A stretch of 64,000 nt of DNA, taken from assembly GCA_032716605.1 (NCBI GenBank), contig CM064501.1, positions 27,626,377 to 27,690,376 on the forward strand, given 5' to 3'. The position numbers and the translations under genes are program-made. Shown piece by piece: positions 55,346 through 64,000 of the stretch. The first letter of the stretch is position 1. Each line of letters opens with the position of its first letter. Source of the stretch: Paralithodes platypus. Its lineage: Eukaryota > Arthropoda > Malacostraca > Decapoda > Lithodidae. The notes beneath the pieces are model-generated. The model had not been told where the DNA came from, searched no databases, and was given only the letters and a program-made list of their open reading frames with translations.

Positions 55346-57619
55346 TAGTGTTAGATTATTCCGAGGCCAAACACATGATTAAGATCCGACACGGACGAGA
55401 CGGGAAGGGGGCTCACTTATGTCAGACTAGAGTGTTGAAGCAATTCAATGAGAGGTACAGGACCTCCCGGGCTGACAAAATAGTCAAGGAAGTAGTGCAA
55501 AGTTGTTTTGGGTGTCAGAGAGGAAAAGATGGATAATGACCCAGACAACAAGCGGGACACATTCTTGCCGGAAAGCCCTGGGAAAAGTTGTCTGTAGATA
55601 ATGTGGGACCCCCGCCCAGAAAGAACCACCAAAGGTACATATTAACCTGTCAATTCACCTTACTGGATGTTGGTGGAGATTATGTCTTTTCCAAATATAC
55701 GGTTGCTTGTGCCATTCCAGATAAAAGCGCTGAAACCGTAGCAAAGAGCATACTCGATAAAGTAATTTGCGTGTATGGCATCCAGGAGTCCAATTTGAGT
55801 GATAGGGGTAGAGAATTCAATAACGAGATTTGGCAACATTTGGGAGATACCTTGGGTTACCAGATTTGGCATACTTCCCCGTATTGGCCACAAGGGAACG
55901 CTGTATGAGAGAGAAATCATAGGTTGCTCGGAATTCTGTAAGAGCCAATCTGAGTTCACAAGGGGAAGAGATAAGCAGAGAATGGCCGGAATGGCAGAAA
56001 TAATTTGGGGAATTAATACTACAGTTTGCAGAACTACCGGATATTCCCCTTATGAGATAATATTTGGTGTTACACCTAAGTTACCTCAAGAACGACTTCT
56101 ACCTTAACACACAAAGAGCGGGTGGTAGGGTATTTTACACTGTGCCGCCCAGCGTTTTTTTTTACCCTAAATAGGGTTGTTTCCGTGCTCATTTGTATGT
56201 ATAAACAAGACCCAGAGCGTAAAACAAGTATCTATCCCTGAAAGGGCGTAAACAGAGCTTTCCAATGACACGCGAACCATCCTTGTACGACCACTGGTTC
56301 TCTTGCAACGATCGTGCAACACCAGTGCAAAAAAACTAAAATAAGGTAATTTCCGTACATAATTCCCTGTGTAGCGAGTGAGAGGAGGGGGAGGAAAGTA
56401 GAATACAGTTCAGTACGTCCACGGTGGTCGTGGGGAGCGGTCATAAGGTTACTACGCTCGTCCCACCGCTCAGCTCTCTCTCTCTCAGCAACATTACGTG
56501 CTGAAAATGGCACTCGACAGCTGTCGTGCACCGCCACATAGTCCAAATTTATTTAACTTGACAGATGTCGTGCGCCGTTGGTTAAGGGTTAAGCTACCAA
56601 CCTCACCACCTATTCTCGACCTGAACAATACCTCAAAGGTCAAGGGGAAAGACGCCAGCAAATTCATACCCAGATAACGCAACGGCAACCCAAGAAACCT
56701 ACTCTAATCAATCCGTATCACCAAGGGGAGTACATTATAGTAAAAAGACATGACCCCACTCGAACAGGTAAATTGGAAGCTAAATATGAGGGTCCTTTCC
56801 GAGTTGTTAAGATTAATGGACCCTACTAGGTCTGGTATTTACATGAGAGGGATATTGTCTTGGCCACGAATATCAGCCATACTAAGCAATACGAGGGAGT
56901 CCTACCGCCAGAGATGAGTGAATGGAGTAGTACAGAAGAAAGTGAGGGGGAGCCAGAATGTTGGGCGGAGAATAAACATGAGTATTCGACCTCTCCTGGC
57001 ACGGAAAGTTCATTGCAGCTAAATGACCAGACGGGAAATTCTCTATTCTGGCCATCCTGTAGTAGGAGAAAAACAGGGTTAAACTCTGAATCAGAATTTG
57101 AAGACTGGAAAGGAAGCGAGGGAAACACAACCGACTGGGAGAGCAAAACTAAAGAATTGGTTAAATCTACGGATCCAGCAAGCAAAATTTAATTTAATGA
57201 TGGAGATTTAAATGATACTCAGATTAGCGAGGAGGAAGAATTAGTCTAGTGATACCAGAAAACGGGGCGTTTGACAAACCTAACAGTAAAAATTGAAATC
57301 CGTTGATTGAAGTAATTAAATCACCGGAAAGCCAAATAATTAATCTACCTAAACAGAGTAAAACTAAGCACCTTAAACCAAGTGACTCCCCTGTAACAGT
57401 CACGCGTAGTGGTAGGATTAGCCCTCCACCAATCAGGTACCCAGACCCTGGTATAAACAGAACGTCTGAGGTGTGTCCGATTCAGTTGAAAGGCACCATG
57501 CCTCAACCAAGCGACCCCCAGTATAGGCTCCGTCGTCTCATAGCAGTGGTCGACAGAAAGGGTCAGAGAGTGCAGACAGTACATACACTGAAACACCTTC
57601 TCAGTCAATCTGGTCAGAT
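55346..57619 (+). pseudogene. gypsy #2 integrase with GPY/F-like module, interrupted by a MITE
   Basis: LCQTRVLKQFNERYRTSRAD and CFGCQRGKDG (55400-55536) are the zinc-binding region. The core has KYTVACAIPDKSAETVAKSI, ESNLSDRGREFNNEIW and YWPQGNAV (55690-55908). RTTGYSPYEIIFGVTPKLPQ (about 56030-56090) precedes the MITE at 56104. After it come RQQIHTQITQRQPKKPTLIN, VKRHDPTRTGKLEAKYEGPF and KINGPY (56655-56826), a GPY/F module. The remainder to 57619 is Ser/Glu/Pro-rich. Several frame changes occur. The core also holds a 26-nt segment shared with gag. Confidence 0.78.
56104..56592. mobile_element. piggyBac-type MITE (family A, diverged copy 4)
   Basis: It is TTAA-bounded (TTAACACACAAAGAGCGGG; ...AAGGGTTAA), 489 bp. 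Its right end carries the perfect palindrome CGACAGCTGTCG centred 71.5 bp from the terminus and an imperfect version (TGACAGATGTCG) at 27.5 bp. The palindrome differs from that in copies 1-3, but the position is the same. Confidence 0.85.
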
Positions 57620-58675
57620 CCTAAAGCCAAATGTTGAGCTGTGCACATTCATTTTGTTTTTAAGAGTTTCTCTCATCAACAAGATCACAGATTCATCCAC
57701 TTCCCATGTTGAGTGTTCCTGCCATTGCTCTCTGTGACGGTATGGTAAACACACCAGTTATCACCACATCAAATATGTTAGATAATCTATATTTCAATGG
57801 TGTTAGGACACAGTTAGGATAGTTCTTCAGTATCTTATCCCTAGAACCAAGCAGATCCCAATGGAGATTATAGTTTGAATATGTTTTACCTCTGGAGTTG
57901 ACCTTTAAGCAGCACAGAATCGGCTAAATATAGCTAGAATTAAAAAAAAAAAAAAAAAAACGTCGCCGGTACAGGATACGCTAAACTGAATAAACTCATG
58001 TATTGGTAGCCAGAATATAGTTAAGAGATTGGTAACGGTATAGAATGGGATACCATTCCACAAATACTGCCACACACTCTTTTGATCTGTTAATGTACAA
58101 TCTAAGGTTTTAACCCACTGAGCACCAGCTAAATATAAATAAATGTACATCCAGGGACTGGCCGATTTGGCCATTGTTTTTTTTTTTTTTTTTTTCTAAA
58201 ATGGAAGAAACAAGTGAGAAATGAAAAAAAAAATTACTCACCTCGGTCATTTGAGGGTCGTATGGGGGGGGGCAGCCTCATACATCAGCTGGTGCCGGGC
58301 GGCCTTTAAACTTCCCGCCCGGCCAGCCACAGTTGAGCGCGACAGCATGGCAGATGTACGATGCGGCCAGTTTTCGAGTGACGGTTATTTACACCACCCG
58401 AGCATCATGTGTGCCTTCATAGTTCATATATTAGCAACATGTATCACATAATGTCATTGTAAGTGAAGTTACAGTGTGAAAAGTGCTTAGATATAAGTCT
58501 TGTAAGTCCACACGAGTGGCAAGAGCGAGGCGCGTCCCTGTTGCCATGGAGACTGGCGGCCATCATGGTCTCGGACAATTACAAAACGAACGCACGTACA
58601 CACACCCAGCTGACTGACACACGCCCCCAGCACTTTCACTTTTATTGCCTTTCTCTCTTATTCCCCCGCTTTATT

Positions 58676-58795
58676 CAGTTTTCATGTTACTTCCCATCTT
58701 TATTCAGTTTTCATGTTACTTCCCATCTTTATTCAGTTTTCATGTTACTTCCCATCTTTATTCAGTTTTCATGTTACTTCCCATCTTTATTCAGT
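58676..58795. repeat. 29-bp tandem repeat, four units
   Basis: Four units of CAGTTTTCATGTTACTTCCC plus ATCTTTATT lie in the 3' region of piggyBac #3. No coding role is evident. Confidence 0.88.
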
Positions 58796-59049
58796 TTATT
58801 ACTTTATCATAATTATGTTTTATAGTTATAAAATATTCGTTTCACACATTGTTTTACGCACTTTCGACTTAGAAATATGCTATATTTACACTTATTGGTG
58901 TCCGTCACTGTTTTACGTATAGGCTATTTGAGTGTCAATCTCACTTACATATTGTGTTCGGCACTTTGTATATATTTATATTTACACTAGGTTTTATACA
59001 CACACTTCACATATCATAGCGTCTTTTATCGCAGTCATTGAGTACAGTT

Positions 59050-61645
59050 TTAGAAATGCTCAAGGGTGTGATACTCCCTGAAGCAGTCTGGGAAGCACAG
59101 TCCAACATCACATTCTGGGCACATATACCTGGTATCTGATCTCACAGGCTCCTTCTGTGTCGTGTTGCGGCACAAATGGCACCGTCTTCGGGGTTTGTCA
59201 TTGTTTTCTGTGGGCGGCACATATTCAGGGAAGTGGCGTTGTGTCAGCCTGGCAATCCCTTCTGCAGCTGGCTGTCGATGGGCGGGGGGTTGCTGGAAGT
59301 GGGGGTCAGTCATGTATTCCCTCAACGTCTGCCTGGACAACTCGATGCAGAAGTTCTCCATCGTTTCCTGCTTGCCAGTGATTGTTGAGTAGAGGATATG
59401 GCTGTTATATAGGGTGAGATCGAGGAGGTGGAAGAATAACTTCGTATACCACCTCATCGTCTTTCTTGCACACTCACGTGACGAGATGACAGCATCTGAT
59501 TTGCCCACCAGCCGCATGTTGATGTTATAATCACAGATGGCCAAAGGTTTCTTGATAACTTCGCCAGTTGCTCTGTCACGACGTCTGCTGTCTTGGAAGA
59601 TGGGACGGTGGACTGTTGTGAGGAGGTTCACATCCCGGTTATCAATCCAGGACAACATGAGGACATTGTTAGCCTACTTGTGGATGATGGAGCCCTTTTC
59701 CCGCCTGGGTAGTAGTTCGGGCATGAAGATCCGATTCCTCCTGACGGTGCCACAGACTCCTGTAGTGCGGCTATGCAGGAACTTGGCAAGGGAGGGGCTG
59801 GTGTACCAGTTGTCCAGTTACAGTATATGGCCCCTGTCCAGGTAGCCCTGCAGCATGGTGATGACGACGGCCCCAGAAATTCCGTATGTCCTCGTTTCCA
59901 CCAATTCTGTTTTCTTGCCCATATACAGAATTAGGTCCTGGATGTAACCAGTTCGACAGTCACACATCACGAAGATCTTCAGGCCATATCGATGTCGTTT
60001 GCTGGGCATGTACTGCCGGATGCCAATATTCCCCCTCCACAGCAGCAAACTCTCATCAATAACGAGCTTCTGATGGGGTTTGAAGGCGGCAGCAAGCTTC
60101 AGCTTCAGGTACTCGAAGATGGGTCTTATTCTCTCTATAGGGTCCTTCATTGCTCTAGGTTGACTTTGATTTCTGGTGTGGGCTGCCAGGCTGTCGATGA
60201 AATGGAGGTTCCCCATTATGGCCGTGAACCTATTTCTGCTCATTATTTGGTCAAAAATAGGGGTTCGGACGAGGGGATCCCAGGACCAGTACTTTTTTAT
60301 GGAGGATTTCCTTGTGACCCCCATCAGCATTACAATGGCCAAGAATGTGTAAAACTCTGGGACATCTAGGGAGGACCATGACAGCCTTGCAGAGTATTTT
60401 GACTGCTCCTTCCCAGCCATGAAATAATAATTGTACCAGTTGGTCTGGTCAACAATTAGAGCCACAAGATTTGTAGTGAAGAACTGCCTGAAGATCTCGA
60501 GTCTCGTGGTCTGCCACCCCTGGTTTGGGAGCGTAGGGCCAGCAATCCCAGCGCCCACAAAGTTGTAGTCGGTGGGCACAAAGTTGTCTCCATCAACCCA
60601 ATCTCACACGTCGGGTTGAGCGGCGCGTTCGTCGCCAGAGTCGTCAGGAGGGGAGTCACCATCAGGGCGGCGGGGGGGCCCTGCCCTGCCTCTTGCCCCT
60701 CTTGGCCCTCTTGTCCCTCTTGCCACTCTTGCCCCTGCCCTCAACCTAGGCCTTGGTCGAGCCGACCCAGCCCTTGCTCTCGCACCGCCAGGGGAGGGGC
60801 GTATTAGGGTCACCTTGGACACCCTTCGGCCACGCCCACGCACAGGACCATGGGCAGTCCCACGTACGTTGATAGGGCGTTGCGCACGATCAGGGTGGTG
60901 TGGCGACGCAGGCGGTGATGGTGTTTGAATGTCGTGTCTGTGGGAGGTCACAGGCTAAGGAGAAGGTAAAGGTGAGTATGGTAGTTGTCCGGGATGTGAT
61001 GGTGGGGGCGAGTCAATCCAGGGTGATAAGGGAAACAGGCGGCGTGTGGCAGGGCGTTGGTGGTGGCGTGGGTGGCGTGGTGGAGATGATTCGTGGGCAG
61101 GCATATCCTCATATGTTGCTTCTGAAGAAGAAGTCAATGGCTGCATCCCTGCGCAAGCCATAGAAAGTGTGAGGGGTTGGTGCTTTTAGTGGAGAGGGAA
61201 TGGGGGGTGGTGGGGAAGGCAAACGCGGGGGAGCACCACCACGGCGAGGCACGTGTGGTGTCGGAGCTTGACCCACCTCCTCCTCCTCTCTGTCCTCCTC
61301 CTCCTTATCATCCTCACCTCTTCTCTTCTCAGCCCTACGATGAGAAAGTGGAATGTTGATGAAGGCCATGGGGTCTGGGTCATCTTCCTCATCCTCATTA
61401 TCCTCTTCCCCCCTTGCTGGAGACTCCACTATGTCACAGGGGGGAGCAGGGGAACGATAGCTACTCTCCTCCCTTTGTTGTATCCTGGCGTACCGTTCAG
61501 CGATGGGGAGATAGGGTTCCTCCTCATGCATTTCATCATACTTGGCCACAGTGGGACTATATTCGTCCTCTGAATCGTCATTCGATGATCCAGTGTCACT
61601 ATCAGGCTCATCACTCTCGTCAAGTATGGCCATGGGATCGGCCAT
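59050..61645 (-). pseudogene. piggyBac transposase #3, inactive
   Basis: ATG 61645 starts an acidic N-terminus (MADPMAILDESDEPDSD) running in one frame to about 61140, then a frameshift. From about 61160 one frame runs to 59050 with stops at about 60957, 60606, 59820 and 59679. It encodes a Pro/Arg-rich linker, FRQFFTTNLVALIVDQTNWY, FYTFLAIVMLMGVTRKSSIK and VIDESLLLWRGN (first Asp). LDNWYTSPSL (second Asp) comes directly after a TAA. NMRLVGKSDAV has Gly where the third catalytic Asp is expected. The C-terminal Cys-rich domain (RRCHLCRNTTQKE...CPECDVGLCFPDCFREYHTL) is intact. Stops plus the Asp-to-Gly change indicate an old, dead copy. Confidence 0.88.
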
Positions 61646-61789
61646 GGATATTCCCCTGCGTGGGTAACGGCGTGGTAAATCCTAAATGGTGTTGAACTCG
61701 CGAGATGTATGGGTAAACTGACTTTCCTTTGTCACGGACGTCCCTTGTCCCAACAAAACGAGATTTGTGGGTTACCATACATTGCCTAC
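61646..61789. other. 5' UTR region of piggyBac #3
   Basis: A short non-coding stretch between the transposase start and the tandem array. Nothing further is recognised. Confidence 0.4.
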
Positions 61790-62400
61790 ATCCATAGCAA
61801 TATCCCATACAAATATCAGCCTATAGCTACCATAGTACAAGAGTAAATAAGGTCCGAAGTTGCGGTGATATCAGTGGGTACTAATCAGCCACTAATCCGC
61901 CGACCACAACCCGCCCAGCAGGACTTGGGGAATAGCTGAGCATGGACAAGTAATGCATACATCATAAGGAATATCCCATACAAATCTCAAGCCTATAGCT
62001 ACCATAGGACAAGAGTAAATGAGGTCGAAAGTCGTATGAGATAAGTGGGTACAGTAGTTTTCATCACCTCCTCCGCATAACCACCCGCTCGGCAGGACTT
62101 GGGGAATAGCTGAGCATGGACAAGTAATGCGTACATCCTAAGGAATATCCCATACAAATTTCAAGCCTATAGCTACCATAGGACAAGAGTAAATAAGGTC
62201 GAAAGTCGTTGGGAGACAAGTGGGTACAGTGTTTTTCATCACCTCCCCCGCATGACCACCCGCCCAGCAGCACTTGGGGAACAGCTGAGTATAGCATTGT
62301 GATGCATACATCCTAAGGAGTGTCTCACACAAATGTCAAGCCTATAGTTCCCATACGACAGGAGTAAACAAGGTTCAAAGTCGCGGCCAAATAAGTGGCC
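61790..62400. repeat. 172-bp tandem array in the 5' region of piggyBac #3
   Basis: Four units start near 61799, 61970, 62141 and 62315. They share ATATCCCATACAAAT, AAGCCTATAGCTACCATA, CAAGAGTAAATAAGGT, CCGCCCAGCAGGACTTGGGG and AATAGCTGAGCATGGAC. The last is the most diverged. They are upstream of the transposase start, so they could carry promoter or transposase-binding sites; that is inference. Confidence 0.85.
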
Positions 62401-62525
62401 ACCACCCGCGTGGCCTGGCTGCCGGTTCCCAAGTACCGTCCCTGTTCGCCCACACTCTACGGTACCTCCCCTACCATTCTCAAGCCATTTCCTACCATAC
62501 GAGCCGAATAATAGAGATTTTAGTG

Positions 62526-62610
62526 GCCGACGCAATGTTCGCGTCGCTGGGGTTTAGCGTTACATACATTGCCGACGCAAACAGTGCGTCGCTGGGGCTC
62601 AGTGGGTTAA
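62526..62610. promoter_or_regulatory. paired hairpin motifs at the 5' end of piggyBac #3
   Basis: GCCGACGCAA...GCGTCGCTGGGG occurs twice (62526-62552 and 62571-62597), 45 bp apart. The inverted arms are CGACGC/GCGTCG. The outer hairpin is centred about 28 bp from the terminal TTAA. The other end of the element (58110) lacks them. They are candidate binding sites for the transposase Cys-rich domain. Confidence 0.6.
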
Positions 62611-62677
62611 AGAAACGTTATTATATATATAAAATAATGTTTAGTATTACCGGTATATGTATATATGTGTATATGTG

Positions 62678-62740
62678 TGTGGCAGAGTGGTCTTGCCACT
62701 GGACTGGTAATCCAATGGACCCGGGTTCGAATCCCAATAT
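62678..62740 (+). other. tRNA(Thr)-like SINE head, copy 2
   Basis: The A box TGGCAGAGTGG and a perfect B box GGTTCGAATCC are present, with a CTGGTAA loop (GGU anticodon). There is no acceptor-stem pairing. The downstream part to about 62830, ending CCAAAAAAA, recurs in copy 1 and could be the SINE body. Confidence 0.65.
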
Positions 62741-63124
62741 GTCAATGGGAAGATATTATTGGGATGGAATTTGTGCTGTACCTAGTTTCAGTGCATTACC
62801 ACAGTACACCGAAATGCCAAAAAAATACCTTCATTGTTCCCTGATTAAATAGCACTGTATGAATATTCCCATATTCAAAATATGCTACAGGGGGGCAATG
62901 CCTAATGAGTTAATTGCTCAATAGGTGGCATTCTGAGAGTGAGGGTCCGAGCCTGGGGAGTGAGACGATGAAGCGCATAGGCGAAGCAGCTTCAGAGATG
63001 GAGTTGGGTTCGAGCCGTGAATAGGTGCTTTGCATGTCTCACTCCCTAGACTGGAACAAGACCTCACGGGCCTCACCGTGTTCAGCGGTAAAGTGTGCAG
63101 GCTCTCAGCCTATGCCCGAGAAAA

Positions 63125-63189
63125 AAACAAAATATATATATATACAGTATATATATATATATATATATACATATATATATTTATATAGG

Positions 63190-63258
<69 letters not shown>
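63125..63258. repeat. (TA)n microsatellite with AGGCCT palindrome
   Basis: Long TA runs flank TATATAGGCCTATATA. The orthologous tract in copy 1 (36112-36205) is shorter, giving a length polymorphism between the copies. Confidence 0.85.
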
Positions 63259-63261
<3 letters not shown>

Positions 63262-63301
63262 CAGCCACTTCCAAGTAAAAGGGTTTCATTAGCTAGGAAG
63301 A

Positions 63302-63516
63302 TTAACCCTTTCTCTACCACTGACATCCTTTACATTATATGCTGGCTTCTATTAGGCGATTATATTCAGCTTAAGAAGGATGTCTACCAATTAAAAGGCT
63401 ACACACTATTTCAATTAATCAGTTTAGCTACCAGATATCCTTCCTAAGCTTCAGAAAATTTGTCTAAATGTACCTGAAATCAAATTTAAGGACATCAAGG
63501 GTACTGGAAGAGTTAA
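63302..63516. mobile_element. short TTAA-bounded element (family C, copy 2)
   Basis: TTAACCCTTTCTCTACC ... GGAAGAGTTAA. It is the same element as 36250-36449 with a short extra segment near 63465. Confidence 0.5.
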
Positions 63517-63755
63517 CATGACGGTCAACTGTCATGTTCCCAGCTTGTTTACTTGACTAGTTTGAAGTTATTTGTAAGGGTTGATAATTATGGAAACAGA
63601 ACATTAATATGTTGGATAGATGTATTGACTTCATTTGCGTCCATTATATATCGAAAATCAGTTCCTGGGATAAGGTTTTCCTATAGGTGAAATCTATAAA
63701 ACACTGAAGTGGCTGAAATAAAGGAGATGGTCTGGAGTGACTGTAAACCACACAC

Positions 63756-63980
63756 TCACTCGCTGGACAAAATGGGCCTGTTTGTCGCATAACAAGTTAT
63801 TTGTTTTTTATTTGTTATGTTTTTATTTTGTTTTGTATGTGGATGAGGGATACAACATACAAAACTGCCTGTGATGAGTGCCTCCCCTAGAGTTGAATGA
63901 TTGACGGGGCCAAAGTCAAGGAATGAATGTGCCAAAATGCCTGGACACAGGGAGTTTGAAGAAATTAAAGTCATAGGATG
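63756..63980 (-). pseudogene. LINE 3' UTR and ORF2 end, truncated copy
   Basis: It matches 36694-36912 of repeat R and stops at GTCATAGGATG, so the ORF2 tail seen in copy 1 is absent. Confidence 0.75.
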
Positions 63981-64000
63981 CCCAAATGACACTACGACCA
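63981..64000 (+). other. possible re-entry into gypsy #2-like protease sequence
   Basis: The last 20 bases (CCCAAATGACACTACGACCA) match 53535-53554 (CCCACATGAAACTACGACCA) at 18 of 20 positions. The match is too short to be certain. Confidence 0.35.

Larger units (their letters stand above)
52317..57619 (+). mobile_element. decayed Ty3/gypsy retrotransposon #2
   Basis: The order is gag, protease, RT, RNase H, integrase with GPY/F-like module, so this element has the standard Ty3/gypsy order, unlike the one at 1-3880. A MITE interrupts the integrase (56104-56592). The 3' side is cut at 57620, where repeat R begins. Many frameshifts and stops are present. Confidence 0.82.
58110..62610 (-). mobile_element. 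piggyBac element #3, complete ends
   Basis: Left TTAACCCACTGAGCACCAG and right, inverted, TTAACCCACTGAGCCCCAG are terminal repeats with one mismatch over 19 bp. TTAA flanks both ends, and copy 1 of repeat R shows the unoccupied site with a single TTAA. The element is 4.5 kb with a decayed transposase on the minus strand. This is the best-defined DNA transposon in the window. Confidence 0.93.
57620..63980. repeat. composite repeat R, copy 2 (split by piggyBac #3)
   Basis: 57620-58109 plus 62611-63980 match 35062-36912. The copy begins abruptly inside gypsy #2 sequence and ends at 63980 (GTCATAGGATG), where sequence resembling the gypsy #2 protease region begins. Confidence 0.88.

Noticed and set aside
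57620..58109. 3' LTR of gypsy #2
   Set aside because: The segment also occurs at 35062 without any gypsy sequence beside it and has no match upstream of the gypsy #2 gag.

Overview
The window reads as eukaryotic, repeat-dominated DNA, most likely from an aquatic invertebrate and plausibly a decapod crustacean. This is inferred from the mix of piggyBac, CR1-like and RTE-like LINEs, a Penelope-like RT, a DIRS1-like element, Ty3/gypsy elements and very long (TA)n tracts. It is not shown by any host gene. I found no convincing host protein-coding gene; nearly everything above background is a transposable element (TE), a TE fragment or a tandem repeat.

Layout. 1-3880 (-): front of a Ty3/gypsy element (gag, amber stop, then protease followed directly by integrase), with a piggyBac-type MITE in its leader; its LTR starts at 3881. 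6337-8181 (+): broken APE-type LINE, cut by piggyBac #1 (8182 to about 11.3 kb, +). 11811-11893: isolated piggyBac-like terminus. 12152-13052 (+): Penelope-like RT remnant, followed by tandem repeats. 14645-15040: large GGT/ACC inverted repeat. 15.3-17.93 kb and 25.98-29.1 kb: one polypyrimidine/(TA)n satellite split by a DIRS1-like tyrosine-recombinase retrotransposon (17931-25975) with 287-bp inverted terminal repeats and an internal complementary region. 29189-32507 (+): long piggyBac transposase ORF with one frameshift at a C-run. 32.8-34.6 kb: two tandem duplications, one holding an exon-like 54-nt segment.

35062-37230 is a composite repeat 'R' that recurs at 57620-63980, where its second copy carries piggyBac #3; the first copy is the empty site. 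37627-51575 is a nested stack: an RTE-like LINE is split by a CR1-like LINE (about 38979-51465), which contains a whole 2A-bearing LINE, three TTAA-flanked elements and an RTE 3' fragment with a 122-bp duplication. Removing these leaves a CR1 of about 5.5 kb. 52317-57619 (+) is a decayed Ty3/gypsy element with another MITE in its integrase.

The most informative pattern runs across elements. At one end only, several piggyBac-related elements carry two palindromes centred about 27 bp and about 71 bp from the TTAA. The positions are nearly constant while the palindrome sequence differs by family, as expected if each transposase's C-terminal Cys-rich domain reads its own palindrome. Frameshifts and stops are frequent; homopolymer-associated ones could be assembly errors and are flagged.
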